Shown: positions 51,401 to 60,733, numbered from the stretch's first letter. The stretch: DNA of 64,000 nucleotides from Ensifer adhaerens (GCF_028993555.1 NZ_CP118613.1:59872-123871); one strand, 5' to 3'. The notes: generated by a model from the letters alone, not told the origin. Numbers and translations: made by a program.

Positions 51401-53201
51401 ACGCGGGCACATCGACCGGCGGCTGTCGGCTGCGACACCGATCGTTCTGGACCGGCCGGCCGACACCATCGTCGTCTTCCGCGACGGCTGGGGCGAGGTC
51501 ACAAAGCGCTACGATCCCGGCACGCTCGGATTGCCGTCGGACATCGCGATACTTTTGGCCGATGCTTTCCGCCACCATCATGCGGCATCGAGCCGGGAGA
51601 CACAGCGTCATTGCTGGATGGCGCTGCGGACGTTCGCGCGCTTTGTGGTGGAGGACGGCCAGGTCCTGTCCGCCGACGATCTGACCAGTGCGATGGTGGG
51701 GCGCTACATCGCGTGGCTGGATCGCCAGGTTGGAGGACAGACGAACCGGCCCTGGTCGAAGGGATCGCGGGCGAATGTGCTGATGCAGCTTCGCCAGATG
51801 ATCGACTGGACCAAGCGCCGGCATCCGTCCCGGCTGCCTGCCCGCATCGACTTCCCTTGGCGGGTCTGGCCGAGCCGCAATGCCGATACGCGACCGCGTC
51901 TTGGCGCAGCGGATCTCAAGGCGATCCTGGGCGCGTGCTATGAGGAAATCGACGAGGCGTGGGAGCGCTTCGAAACGGGACGGACCATCCTTGCGGCGAG
52001 CGGCCCGGTCGATGGCGTCGATCCCGAGCTGTGCGACCTGGTCCTGGCGCTTGCGGGTGTGAATGCCGGCGTGCTGCCGTCGCGGACGCTTGCGATACGC
52101 AGCGGCGTCAACATATCGGCGGTCAATCGTCATGGCGGCCTTCGTCACCTTGCCGGTTATCTTCACCTGACCGGCGAAACGGTCGTCGCATTCTTTATCG
52201 CGCTTTCGATCCAGGCGGCGGGCAATCCGGATGCACTGCGACTGGTGACGCGCGACTGCCAAGTGGCGCATCCGCTCGATGAGCATCGTATCATCGTCGA
52301 ATGGGCCAAGCCCCGGGCCGGTGCGAAGGTGAAGCGCGCGCAGCGGCGATCCTTCGACCGGCGTCGGCGACATGCGGCGCCGAACTTAATCGATAAATTG
52401 CTGGCGATGACCGCGCCGCTCGCGGCCCGGGCCAGCCGCCAGGATCGCAACCGGCTATTCCTGGTGAAGAGTGAGAAGAAGGACGCGGTGACGCTCGTCG
52501 TGGAGGCGACCTTGTCGCATGCCCTGAAGGCGTTCATCAAACGCTCGAATGCCCGGATATCCATCTGGAACAAGGCGGCGCCCGAGCGCGCACGCCAACT
52601 CTTGCCGGATTTTGCCGCCGTTCTGCTGCGGGGCAGCGTCGCCACCGAATATTACAAGGCGTCCGGCGGCGACATCGTCGCGACACAAGACGTGCTCAAT
52701 CACGCTCGCGCCGACACGACTGAGCTTTACATCAAGGGGCCAGAGACGCGTCGCGTCCAACGCGAGACCATCGCCCGGTTGCAGGGGCTGATGCTCGGTT
52801 GGATCGTCGGAATAAGAGCGGACGCCGGAGATCAGGCGCAACGTGACCGGATTGCGTTGGCGAGCGATGCGACGGCTCCGTTCAGCCATGATTGTCTCAA
52901 CCCGGCCACTGGCACAGCGCCTGGATCGGCGACTGGCAGGATCTGCCGGCACTTCGGCGGATGCCTGCGCTGCCCGGGACTGGTCATCCCGATCGATGCG
53001 GAGCACATGGCGCGTGTCCTTCAGGCGAAGGAGGAACTGGATCGCGCACGCGAGCGCATCGATCCGCGCCGCTTCGAGCTTCTGTATGCGCCGAGCCTGC
53101 GCATCCTGGTCGACGACATCCTGCCGGACTTCCCGCAGTCGCTGCGTGCGGAGGCCGAAGGTCGAATGTTGGCTCTGCCAATCCTGCCGGCGCTGGAGTG
53201 A
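51390..53201 (+). CDS. Tyrosine recombinase 2 (TnpB-like)
   Basis: 603 residues. The central 350 residues form the recombinase: NPDALRLVTRDCQVAHPLDE around the first Arg/Lys region, a degenerate HxxR region in LRGSVATEYYKASGGDIVA, and DVLNHARADTTELYIKG with the candidate nucleophile Tyr. A C-terminal cysteine-containing part (TGRICRHFGGCLRCPGLVIP) looks like a zinc-binding module. The usual HxxR is altered, so it may be a structural or regulatory partner in the trio. It overlaps recombinase 1 and precedes recombinase 3 by 3 bp. Confidence 0.85.
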   Translation: MAVRRGHIDRRLSAATPIVLDRPADTIVVFRDGWGEVTKRYDPGTLGLPSDIAILLADAFRHHHAASSRETQRHCWMALRTFARFVVEDGQVLSADDLTSAMVGRYIAWLDRQVGGQTNRPWSKGSRANVLMQLRQMIDWTKRRHPSRLPARIDFPWRVWPSRNADTRPRLGAADLKAILGACYEEIDEAWERFETGRTILAASGPVDGVDPELCDLVLALAGVNAGVLPSRTLAIRSGVNISAVNRHGGLRHLAGYLHLTGETVVAFFIALSIQAAGNPDALRLVTRDCQVAHPLDEHRIIVEWAKPRAGAKVKRAQRRSFDRRRRHAAPNLIDKLLAMTAPLAARASRQDRNRLFLVKSEKKDAVTLVVEATLSHALKAFIKRSNARISIWNKAAPERARQLLPDFAAVLLRGSVATEYYKASGGDIVATQDVLNHARADTTELYIKGPETRRVQRETIARLQGLMLGWIVGIRADAGDQAQRDRIALASDATAPFSHDCLNPATGTAPGSATGRICRHFGGCLRCPGLVIPIDAEHMARVLQAKEELDRARERIDPRRFELLYAPSLRILVDDILPDFPQSLRAEAEGRMLALPILPALE

Positions 53202-53204
53202 GCG

Positions 53205-55079
53205 ATGCAAGCGTCCACGGCACCCGATCTTGCAGCCGCGGCAAGGCCAGCGCTTCGAATATCGGCGCGCTCGGTATGGTCAGACCAGGTCTGGCATCTC
53301 GACGGCCATCGCCCCGGCGCAAACCGGAGTGACTTCTCGCTCGACTGGGGATTTACCCTGGCCGACGACAGCGGGTTCAGCGATCCGCAATGGGCTGACT
53401 GGCGAGAGGCGGCCAAACTGTTCCTGTGGAGCCTGAAGCTGGACCCGCCTGCAGGCCGCCGCAACGTTCACGATTCGACGATCGTCCGCGTCTTTAATAT
53501 GCAGAGGACGCTGATCCGCTGGATGGCGGCGCAAGGGTACCGCAGCTTCGCCGATCTCGACCGCGATGGCAGCGATAGGTTCTTAGCGGCGATGGCGCAG
53601 CGTCCTGGCAGCAAGCCGGGCAAGGCGCTGTCGGCCATGACCCTGCAACACTACGCAAATTTGCTGACGCTTCTGTATCTCCAAGGATCGAAGTTCCCGG
53701 AAGTGGCAATTGATGATCCATTCCCAGGGACTGTGCCGCCGTTCGTTCGGCGTGACCGAGGCTGGCTTCCCTATACGCCGGACGCGGTCGCCGTGCCATT
53801 GGTCTCGGCGGCCTTGCGGCTGATCGAACAGCCGGCGGACGAAGTCATCGCTTTGCAAACGCAGGCGCAGGTTGCGTATGACGATGCCCTTGCCAGGGGC
53901 ATCAGCCAGACGAAGGCCGGGTTCGTCGCGACCGACGCGATCAGGGAGTTTACCTTCTCGACCCTCTCCGGAGAGGAATCTCCCTGGCATGAAGCGCCTG
54001 TCACCAGCACTAAGCAGGTGCGGTATCTTGCAGATCGCATTTACGACGCATGCTTTGTCGTCATCGCTTATCTGGTCGGCGCCCGAGTCTCGGAGATCCT
54101 TGGCCTTCAGGTCGGCTGCATCGAGCAGCATCCTGCCAGTGATGGCAGCGAGAGCTTCGCCTATCTCGCCGGCCAGATCTACAAGACGGCGGGCGGCGTC
54201 GACGGCGAAGCCCACCGCTGGGTTGCTCCAGCGCCCGTCGAACGGGCCGTCTTGGTCATGGAGCAACTGACCGCTCGCCTGCGGGCCCAAAGCGGGCGAT
54301 CCGAGCTCTTTCTGGTGATGGCCAGCACGGGCCTTGTCGGTCCCGCTGCGAGAACTGACCTGCCCGTCGTCTCCACGATTATACGGCGGCTGAACGATCT
54401 GTTCGCACCGTTCATCGGCCTGCCGGACCACGAGGGCGAGCCCTGGCATCTGAACACCCATCAGGGCCGAAAGACCTTTGCGCGCTTTGTCGGCAAACGC
54501 GACCGCACCGGACTACATGCGCTTCAGGCGCACTTCGGCCATGTGACCCGGGCCATGACCGATCGTGGCTATGTCGGAACCGACTTCGCGCTTGACGACC
54601 TGATCGATCGGCATACCCGGGAAGAAACCCGCGCCGCCCTGGAAGAGGTGCTGACGGCGATGACGCTCGCCGGCAAGGGTGGACGCATGATTGCCGCTCG
54701 CTCGCAGTTCCGCGGGCGCACACGCGACGGCGATGTCCAGGCTTATGTCCGTTTCCTGATGGAAGAAACGGACCTCCGCCTCGGGGTCTGCGACTGGGGC
54801 TATTGTGTCTACCGCGTCGAAACGGCTGCCTGCTTCGGCGACGAGAAAGGACCCAACCCCGCGCTGCGGACTGAAAGCACGTGTCTCACCTGCGCCAACT
54901 TTGCCGTCACGGCCCGGCATCGACCGGTCTGGCAGGCGCGCCGCGACCGCAATGCCGATCTTCTCGCTCATCCTGGCCTCGACCCGGTCAGCCGCAGGGT
55001 TGCGGAAACACGGATCGCCGAATGCGATCGCATCCTTGGCGAACTCGATCATGGAAAGGATGGTCGCGATGGCACGTAA
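53205..55079 (+). CDS. Tyrosine recombinase 3 (TnpB-like)
   Basis: 624 residues. Catalytic residues are visible: Arg in VGARVSEILGLQVG, HxxR in HLNTHQGRKTFARFVGKR, and second His with Tyr in HFGHVTRAMTDRGYVG. The C-terminal part carries cysteines (RLGVCDWGYCVYRVETAACF and TCLTCANFAV), probably a zinc-binding module like that of recombinase 2. Length fits Tn554 TnpB. It overlaps the small coiled-coil gene by 11 nt, so all four genes form one translational unit. Confidence 0.88.
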   Translation: MQASTAPDLAAAARPALRISARSVWSDQVWHLDGHRPGANRSDFSLDWGFTLADDSGFSDPQWADWREAAKLFLWSLKLDPPAGRRNVHDSTIVRVFNMQRTLIRWMAAQGYRSFADLDRDGSDRFLAAMAQRPGSKPGKALSAMTLQHYANLLTLLYLQGSKFPEVAIDDPFPGTVPPFVRRDRGWLPYTPDAVAVPLVSAALRLIEQPADEVIALQTQAQVAYDDALARGISQTKAGFVATDAIREFTFSTLSGEESPWHEAPVTSTKQVRYLADRIYDACFVVIAYLVGARVSEILGLQVGCIEQHPASDGSESFAYLAGQIYKTAGGVDGEAHRWVAPAPVERAVLVMEQLTARLRAQSGRSELFLVMASTGLVGPAARTDLPVVSTIIRRLNDLFAPFIGLPDHEGEPWHLNTHQGRKTFARFVGKRDRTGLHALQAHFGHVTRAMTDRGYVGTDFALDDLIDRHTREETRAALEEVLTAMTLAGKGGRMIAARSQFRGRTRDGDVQAYVRFLMEETDLRLGVCDWGYCVYRVETAACFGDEKGPNPALRTESTCLTCANFAVTARHRPVWQARRDRNADLLAHPGLDPVSRRVAETRIAECDRILGELDHGKDGRDGT

Positions 55080-55551
55080 ATTGAGTAAAACACCGGCGCT
55101 GACGCCGCAGGAAAAACGCCTGCGCAACACCGACCGCAAGCTGCGGGAGGCTCTGGAGCGCCTGGTGAAGGGACTGCCCACACACCCGGACCTGCAAAAG
55201 CGATCCTACCGTCTGACCATTGCCACGCTCGCACGCGAAGCGCGTGTCGGCCGCAACGCCATCTACACCAACCACCGCTCGATGTTCGACGAGTTGCGTC
55301 GCGCCAGCGATCGCAAGATCGTCCCCGAGAAGCTGGCGGCCTGGGAAGACAAACTCGCCCAGCAGCGCGCTCTGATCCAGGTCTTGCAGATCGAGGAGCG
55401 GCGTATGGTGACGGAAAATGCCGTCCTACTGAAGCGCATCCTCGAAGCCGAAACGGAGGTTGAGCGGCAGAAACGTCATAATGCCCGCCTTGTTGCCGAA
55501 CGCGATCGCGGCATGAAACCCGTTCCTATCCCGCGCGGACCAAAATCCTGA
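55069..55551 (+). CDS. TnpC-like coiled-coil accessory protein (DUF6262-like)
   Basis: 160 residues from the ATG at 55069, with AAAGGA 8 nt upstream. The centre holds a short HTH-like segment (RLTIATLAREARVGRNAIYT), and the C-terminal half is a long coiled coil (EKLAAWEDKLAQQRALIQVL ... LEAETEVERQKRHNARLV). This layout matches the third protein of Tn554-type elements, which modulates the orientation and efficiency of transposition. Coupled to recombinase 3. Confidence 0.75.
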   Translation: MARKLSKTPALTPQEKRLRNTDRKLREALERLVKGLPTHPDLQKRSYRLTIATLAREARVGRNAIYTNHRSMFDELRRASDRKIVPEKLAAWEDKLAQQRALIQVLQIEERRMVTENAVLLKRILEAETEVERQKRHNARLVAERDRGMKPVPIPRGPKS

Positions 55552-55571
55552 TCGCGATCACTGAGTACTTT

Positions 55572-56273
55572 GTGTCGCCACACTCAACAATTGCTGGCTC
55601 ATCCATTGCGTGCGACCATTATGCCCGGCATGATCCCGATATGCTCGACCCGTTTGACCCAGATAGCTTCATCGTGCGCGCCGAGGTTCATATCCTCGAC
55701 ATCGATCCCGAGATCAGCCGCACTCTCGAATTGCCAATCACTCTCAACCTCGCCCAACTCCACGAAGTGCTGCAGGCTGCCTTCGGCTGGACCGACAGTC
55801 ATCTGCATCAGTTCAACATCGGCGGTCTGATCTACGGCGCCCCGGAGTTCGATGAGGACGGTCTGTCAGACAGCCGGACCTTTGAGGCGACCGAGGTCAG
55901 AATGATCGACCTTCACTTCCCGTACGACCGCGACGAAAGCGCTCTGACGATCCTCTACGAATACGACTTCGGCGATAATTGGCGTCATCTGCTGCGTCTG
56001 GAGCGCGTCGCCCGCGAGGAAGGTGTGCAATATCCCCGCTGCATTGCCGGCAAACGGTCCGGGCCTCCAGAAGATGTTGGAGGAACTTCAGGTTATGCCG
56101 ACTTCCTCGACGCCTGGCTCGATCCTGAGCATGATGAGCACAAAGCCATGCGGCGATGGGTAGGCCGCAAGTTCCATCCGGAAACTTGCAATCTCGATGA
56201 CATCAATAAGGCGATTGCCAAGGCCATGCGCGTATCAAAGGGCAACTATCGCTTCCGTCGCGAATGTGCCTGA
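55572..56273 (+). CDS. Plasmid pRiA4b ORF-3 family protein
   Basis: 233 residues from a GTG; an in-frame ATG at 55641 would give a shorter but still complete domain. The PRiA4_ORF3 features are clear: AEVHILDIDPEISRTLELPI, LHEVLQAAFGWTDSHLHQFN, YEYDFGDNWRHLLRLERV, and the C-terminal YADFLDAWLDPEHDEHKAMR. This small family is common on mobile elements of Rhizobiales and its role is unknown. It lies inside the element, between the TnpC-like gene and the right end. Confidence 0.88.
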   Translation: MSPHSTIAGSSIACDHYARHDPDMLDPFDPDSFIVRAEVHILDIDPEISRTLELPITLNLAQLHEVLQAAFGWTDSHLHQFNIGGLIYGAPEFDEDGLSDSRTFEATEVRMIDLHFPYDRDESALTILYEYDFGDNWRHLLRLERVAREEGVQYPRCIAGKRSGPPEDVGGTSGYADFLDAWLDPEHDEHKAMRRWVGRKFHPETCNLDDINKAIAKAMRVSKGNYRFRRECA

Positions 56274-56362
56274 TTGACGGCCCCAAGAGAGTGCGGAGCC
56301 AAAGATACACTCGAAATACCGGTCAGAGCTGAAAAGTCCCCACAATCAGTATCTTCCAGCTA

Positions 56363-56387
56363 AAAGGACACTTGACGCATAACCTAA
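56363..56387 (-). repeat. Right inverted repeat of the Tn554/RIT-like element
   Basis: Read on the minus strand it begins TTAGGTTATGCGTCAAGTGT, the partner of the left end at 49864. The six bases GATCTC between it and the resumed ParB frame are not part of the host gene. Confidence 0.75.
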
Positions 56388-56393
56388 GATCTC

Positions 56394-57995
56394 CACCCGG
56401 TCGACCAGTACGAGGCATTTGACGCACTAGCCAAACAGGGAAAAGACATTGCCGACATTGCCGCCCGGTTCGGCACGACCGAAACCATTGTCCGCAAGCG
56501 GCTGGCGCTGGCCCGCGTTTCGCCGATCCTTTTGCAGCAGTTCCGCGACGAGGACATGAGCTTTGCGCAGCTATCGGCCTTCACAGTCAGCGATGATCAC
56601 GAAAGGCAGGTGACCGTCTGGAACTCGCTTCCTTCTTGGAACCGCGACCCTCATTCGATCCGGCGAGCGCTGACCGAGGAAATGATTCCGGCGACCGATA
56701 AGCGTATGCAGTTCATCGGCGGGCTGGAGGCTTACGAAGAAGCCGGTGGACAGGTTCAGCGCGAGCTTTTTGACGAGCGAAACGCCGGTTACGGAATGGA
56801 CGTTGCTTTGGTCGAAAAACTCGTGGCTGAAAAGCTCGAGACGGCCGCGGCCACCGTACGTGCCGAAGGTTGGAAATGGGTGGAGTGCTCCGCCACGGCC
56901 CCTGCCGGTTATCATGCGATGAAGCGCCACTATCCCGAAGATCTTCCTCTTTCCGAGGAAGATCAGGCGGCGCTTGATGCCGCACAGACGGAATATGACG
57001 AGCTTGCAGAGTTGATCGAAAGCGGCATGGCCGACGACGAGGCAGAGGCGAAGCTTTCCGACCTCGAAAAGCGGATCGACACTCTCAATGCCCGATCGGA
57101 AGCCTATAGCCCGGAGGCGTTGGAACAGGCGGGAACCTTCGTGTTCCTCGACTATTACGGTCGGCTTGCCATCGAGCGCGGCTTTGTGAAGCCGGGAGAA
57201 GCCGAGGCGGTGGGAGATGAGGACGAGGACGGCGAAGGCTTGCAGAGCGCCAGCGGCGCGGCAAAACCCAAGGCACCGAGCATCAGCCATTCCGCCACGC
57301 TGATCGAGGACCTGACGGCTCATAAGACCGCTGCTTTGCGTATCGAACTGGCGAATAATCCGGACGTGGCGCTTGTTGCCGTTGTTCACGCGATGCTGCT
57401 GCGTGTGGCCTATCCGTACAATTCGGAGCAGAGCGCTCTACAGTTGTCGCTCGCGCACGAACGCTTGGAGCCGTCGTTGAAGGACGCCGCAAGCTGCAAG
57501 GGGCTTGCCGCCTTCAACGATCTTGCGGACAACTACGGCCATCACCTGCCGGGAAACCCTGCCGATTTGTTCGATTGGCTGTTGGAGCAGCCGCAAGACA
57601 TGGTGATGATGCTTCTCGCATTCGGCGCGGCGCACTCGGTCAATGCGGTGGAGAAGAAGTTTACAGACCGCAAGAGCGGCATTGAGCAGGCGAACCAGCT
57701 TGGCCGAGCGCTCGAAGTGAACATGCCAGATTGGTTCGAGACGACCGGCGACAGCTATTTCAAGCACGTCAACCGCACGACCATTGAGCTTACGGTGGCC
57801 GAGGCGAGAGGCAGCGAAGCGGAATTGTCGGTGAGAGCCGCCGCCAAGAAGTCCGAAGCCGTCACGATCGCAGATCGCCTTGTTGCCGGAACCGGCTGGA
57901 TACCGGCCCCGGTTCGCATAGCCTCCGCCGAGGCGGAACAACTTGGAGCCGAGAGCATCACCGGAGACGAGCAGTTTCCCCAAGCGGCTGAGTAA
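56394..57995 (+). pseudogene. ParB-like protein, 3' fragment (split by insertion)
   Basis: 533 codons resume the ParB-like frame at HPVDQYEAFDALAKQGKDIA, with the ParB-type HTH DIADIAARFGTTETIVRKRL. A long C-terminal part of unknown role follows, including an acidic segment around QAALDAAQTEYDELAELIES. Joined to the 5' fragment the protein would be about 641 residues. Internal starts (TTG at 56532, ATG at 56556) could allow a truncated product lacking the N-terminal ParB box. Two hairpins follow the stop. Confidence 0.88.
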
Positions 57996-58411
57996 CATCA
58001 GTCGCGGGCCGGTCACGTTCCTCCCACGTGACCGGCCCTTCCCGCTTCACAACCGCCGATGACCGTGGGCCAGGATCGACCTGGCCCACAATCATGTTGA
58101 GGGGAGGCCCGATTCCCCTCCCCTCAAACTCCCCTTCCCGCCCGCCGGGTTTTCTTGCGTTTCAGGAACTGTTTTGCATCAAATTGCTTCAGCATTGGGG
58201 CTCAACAGCGGCGTTTTGAGGTCAGTAAAGATGCGGCAAACCATTAAGAAGTAAGGGCATTCTCGCTTTAACACGCGCCTTACAGGCTTTTGCGTGTAGC
58301 ACGTTGTTGCACCTTTTTGGTTTATGAGGTTATTTTTCAAATGGCGGAATCAGTCGTGATTCCGGCGCTCACGCATTCTGATCAAATTTCACGGAGATGA
58401 CAGGCCCGACC
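57996..58411. other. Intergenic region before the replication control RNA
   Basis: Begins with two hairpins behind the ParB-like gene and is AT-rich from about 58230. No gene is supported; the repC promoter probably lies in the AT-rich part. Confidence 0.45.
58006..58040 (+). terminator. Terminator-like hairpin after the ParB-like gene
   Basis: Perfect 13-bp stem (GGGCCGGTCACGT, 58006-58018, with 58026-58038) over a 7-nt loop, followed only by TTCCC. A second hairpin GTGGGCCAGG/CCTGGCCCAC (58065-58089) stands 26 bp on. Confidence 0.55.
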
Positions 58412-58470
58412 AGAAAAGAAAAACCGCTCCCGAACAAGTCCGGAAGCGGGGTCTATGAGTCAATAAATTA
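58412..58470 (-). ncRNA. Candidate antisense ctRNA controlling repC
   Basis: On the minus strand the segment ends in a hairpin (58424-58449; CCGCTTCCGG ... CCGGGAGCGG-like stem) followed by TTTTTCTTTT. This is the structure of the small counter-transcribed RNA upstream of repC in repABC plasmids such as p42d, where it limits RepC synthesis by antisense pairing with the repC leader. A length near 59 nt fits that RNA. The 5' end is estimated from a TAATTT -10-like sequence; no good -35 was found. Confidence 0.6.
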
Positions 58471-58570
58471 GCCGAATCCTTTCTCGCAGACCCTCCCTTC
58501 CCTGTCAATTGCAAAAGCACCTTTTCGGTGAACGGCGAAGCTTTGCCTGGTCCCTAAGTGGAGACGAGGA

Positions 58571-59824
58571 ATGGGGAATACCCAAATTCATCAGCGGCCA
58601 ATCGGCCGCAGGATAACGCCGCAGCGTGCGCAATTCCGGCGTCTGGCAGAGTCGGCGGATATCGGAACCGTGACGCGTGCCCAATTGGCCGTGCTTGCTC
58701 AAAGCCTGACATGCACAGGGCTAATCAACGGGACCGAAAGCCACCTGTTAGTCGCGTTGATCAATACGGTTCCCGCTGAATCATTCGACAGGTCCGGCCG
58801 TCCGATCGTATTCAAGTCGAACCAGCAACTGGCCTTCGAAATTGGCCGGTCGGTCGGTCGCGTCAGCCGCATGCTATCCAGCCTCTTCGACGCTGGCCTG
58901 ATCACGATGCAGGACAGTGGCAACTACAAGCGCTATCCCATCCGCAATGGCGACGGCGAGATCACGGACGGTTGCGGAATCGACCTTCGCATCCTGATCT
59001 TGCGATATGCCGAGCTTGACGAGCTCGTGAGACAGGTTCGGGCTCAGAAGAAAGCCGCCGACGCGGCGCTACGGCGCTACCGCGGGGCGCTTCGCAATGC
59101 TCGCTATGCCCTCTCGGCCGCCGCGCGTCTCTCGGAGGATTCTTTGAGCCGTATCGGCGCCCGGATAGATCGGGTGAGCAACATTGTCGGAATCGCCGGC
59201 AAGGCATCGAGTCGCGTGCTGCGCCGGGCAACGGATCTTCTGGAGTGGTTGATAGAGCGGATGATGCAGCTCCCGCGCCGATCGGCAGAAGCGCAAGAAA
59301 CGCAAAATATGACATGCCCGTATGTCGAAAACGGCATGCACAAACAGATTACAACCCCTCATCCCTTTGACGAGAGTAATCAGGAACGGCGTTCGGCTAA
59401 GGCTGGCTCCGCCAGCAACTGGGCTTTTGAAGAAAGCCTGAGGCGAGGCCGGAGCGAAATCAACCAGCCACGGCGCTTGCCGCAGGCAATGGTGGCATTG
59501 CAAGACGTGCTTAGGGCCGTGCCAGCGCTGAAGACCTACGGGTTTGCCCCCAGCAGTTGGGCCGACCTAGCGCGGGCCGTGCCGCTGATGTGCCGGTTTG
59601 CCGGGATCTCCGAGGATGCCCGCGCCCGCGCGGTCGAGCAGATGGGCGAGCAGCAAGCCGCCGTCGCCGTTGCCGTGACACTTGAGAAATACGACCGGCA
59701 GGAAGTTAGCTCGCCGGGAGGCTATTTGCGGGCTATGACGGACCGCGCCGCCGCGGGCGAACTGCATCTCGCCCGCTCTGTCTTCGGGCTCGCTGCCCGA
59801 AATTCCATGGAGGTCAGACATTGA
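58571..59824 (+). CDS. repC: Plasmid replication initiator, RepC family
   Basis: 417 residues. The N-terminal winged-helix initiator region is visible (SHLLVALINTVPAESFDRSG, PIVFKSNQQLAFEIGRSVGR, MLSSLFDAGLITMQDSGNYK). A C-terminal RP-C_C-like domain carries AMVALQDVLRAVPALKTYG and SPGGYLRAMTDRAAAGELHL. RepC initiates replication in repABC and repC-only plasmids, and the origin usually lies within the repC coding sequence. No repA or repB is adjacent, so this is a stand-alone repC. GAGACGAGGA precedes the ATG, and the ctRNA candidate lies about 100 bp upstream. The stop overlaps the nuclease start (TTGA). Confidence 0.9.
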   Translation: MGNTQIHQRPIGRRITPQRAQFRRLAESADIGTVTRAQLAVLAQSLTCTGLINGTESHLLVALINTVPAESFDRSGRPIVFKSNQQLAFEIGRSVGRVSRMLSSLFDAGLITMQDSGNYKRYPIRNGDGEITDGCGIDLRILILRYAELDELVRQVRAQKKAADAALRRYRGALRNARYALSAAARLSEDSLSRIGARIDRVSNIVGIAGKASSRVLRRATDLLEWLIERMMQLPRRSAEAQETQNMTCPYVENGMHKQITTPHPFDESNQERRSAKAGSASNWAFEESLRRGRSEINQPRRLPQAMVALQDVLRAVPALKTYGFAPSSWADLARAVPLMCRFAGISEDARARAVEQMGEQQAAVAVAVTLEKYDRQEVSSPGGYLRAMTDRAAAGELHLARSVFGLAARNSMEVRH

Positions 59825-60333
59825 GACGTAACGCTTTGCCGGCGCTTTTCGCCGCGCTTGTCATCGTTCACGGTCCGGCGGAGGCCGCGGATTATTCCGG
59901 CCGTGCCCGCGTGATCGATGGCGACACCATCAGCATCCGGAATCAGCGAATCAGGATAGCGGCGATCGATGCTTGCGAGCGCGACCAGACCGGATTGAAA
60001 GACGGAAAGGTTTGGCGCTGTGGCGTCGCAGCGCGCAGCTATCTTGGGAAAATGATCGACGGCCAGCACGTTCGCTGCGACATCATCGATCAGGATCAGT
60101 ATCGCCGCCTGGTGGGCCAGTGCTTCATTGGAGACGTCGACATCGGCCTTGCGATGGTAAAGGCAGGACTGGCGGAGGCAATGCTACGGTATCTGCCGGC
60201 GACCCACTCGATCAGCGAGGTCGAGTACGGCCAGGCCGAGAACCGCGCCCGCGATAACGGCTTTGGCATGTGGTCGGCCGAGATCGAGAGCCCGCACGAA
60301 TACCGCCGTTCCAAATCGTCCCGGATACCGTGA
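59821..60333 (+). CDS. Thermonuclease (SNase-like) family protein
   Basis: 170 residues starting at a TTG that overlaps the repC stop. An N-terminal signal peptide (RRNALPALFAALVIVHGPAE, cleavage near AEA-AD) precedes an SNase domain: ARVIDGDTISIRNQRIRIAA, IDACERDQTG with its Glu, and QYRRLVGQCFIGDVDIGLAM with the second Arg. It is probably an exported, calcium-dependent nuclease. SNase genes behind repC are common on rhizobial plasmids, but the purpose is unclear. Coupled to repC translation. Confidence 0.9.
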   Translation: MRRNALPALFAALVIVHGPAEAADYSGRARVIDGDTISIRNQRIRIAAIDACERDQTGLKDGKVWRCGVAARSYLGKMIDGQHVRCDIIDQDQYRRLVGQCFIGDVDIGLAMVKAGLAEAMLRYLPATHSISEVEYGQAENRARDNGFGMWSAEIESPHEYRRSKSSRIP

Positions 60334-60733
60334 CCGGGAGATAGCCAATATGGCGCAACGGCGCCGACGGCGCATGAACCATATTGCTTCAGTGTCGCCG
60401 TCGGAATCGCCGAAAAACCCGTTGATCTGGTCGCGTCATTGCATCATATTGGCGCGAATTGTGCGGTTGGTACGTCGCTGACAAACGGGGAAACGTTGCC
60501 AAAACGGTTCAAGCCACACTCCTCCAAGGCGGTTGCTTTTTACGCTCGTTCGCACGTCGACGCGGTTTACGCAAAGCGGACGCCACAAAAATTTCCCCGC
60601 CTTTGGCTTCCTCGCGAGAGCCAAATTTTTGCGTCCTCTCGCCTCCTCCGCTCACGCTCCGGCCTACGGTGCGCACCGCTTTCCGCCGTGCCTTTGGAAC
60701 GATCATCGCAACCACCAAAGAGGAGTGAAAGAC
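60334..60733. other. Intergenic leader upstream of DUF736
   Basis: No gene is supported in 400 bases. Around 60586-60631 two hairpins share bases and exclude each other: CAAAAATTT/AAATTTTTG and TTTGGCT/AGCCAAA. The region may be a regulated 5' untranslated leader. Confidence 0.5.

Larger units (their letters stand above)
49864..56387. mobile_element. 6.5-kb Tn554/RIT-like element with three tyrosine recombinases
   Basis: The element is defined by matching terminal inverted repeats (49864 onward, and up to 56387) and by the way it splits a ParB-like gene. It encodes three tandem overlapping tyrosine recombinases, a small coiled-coil protein like Tn554 TnpC (DUF6262-like), and a pRiA4b ORF-3 family protein. 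Recombinase sizes (385, 603 and 624 residues) fit a Tn554-like organisation with an extra large subunit better than the short classical RIT trio. No target duplication is visible; different hexamers flank the two ends (GAAATG and GATCTC), as expected for this mechanism. Confidence 0.82.
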
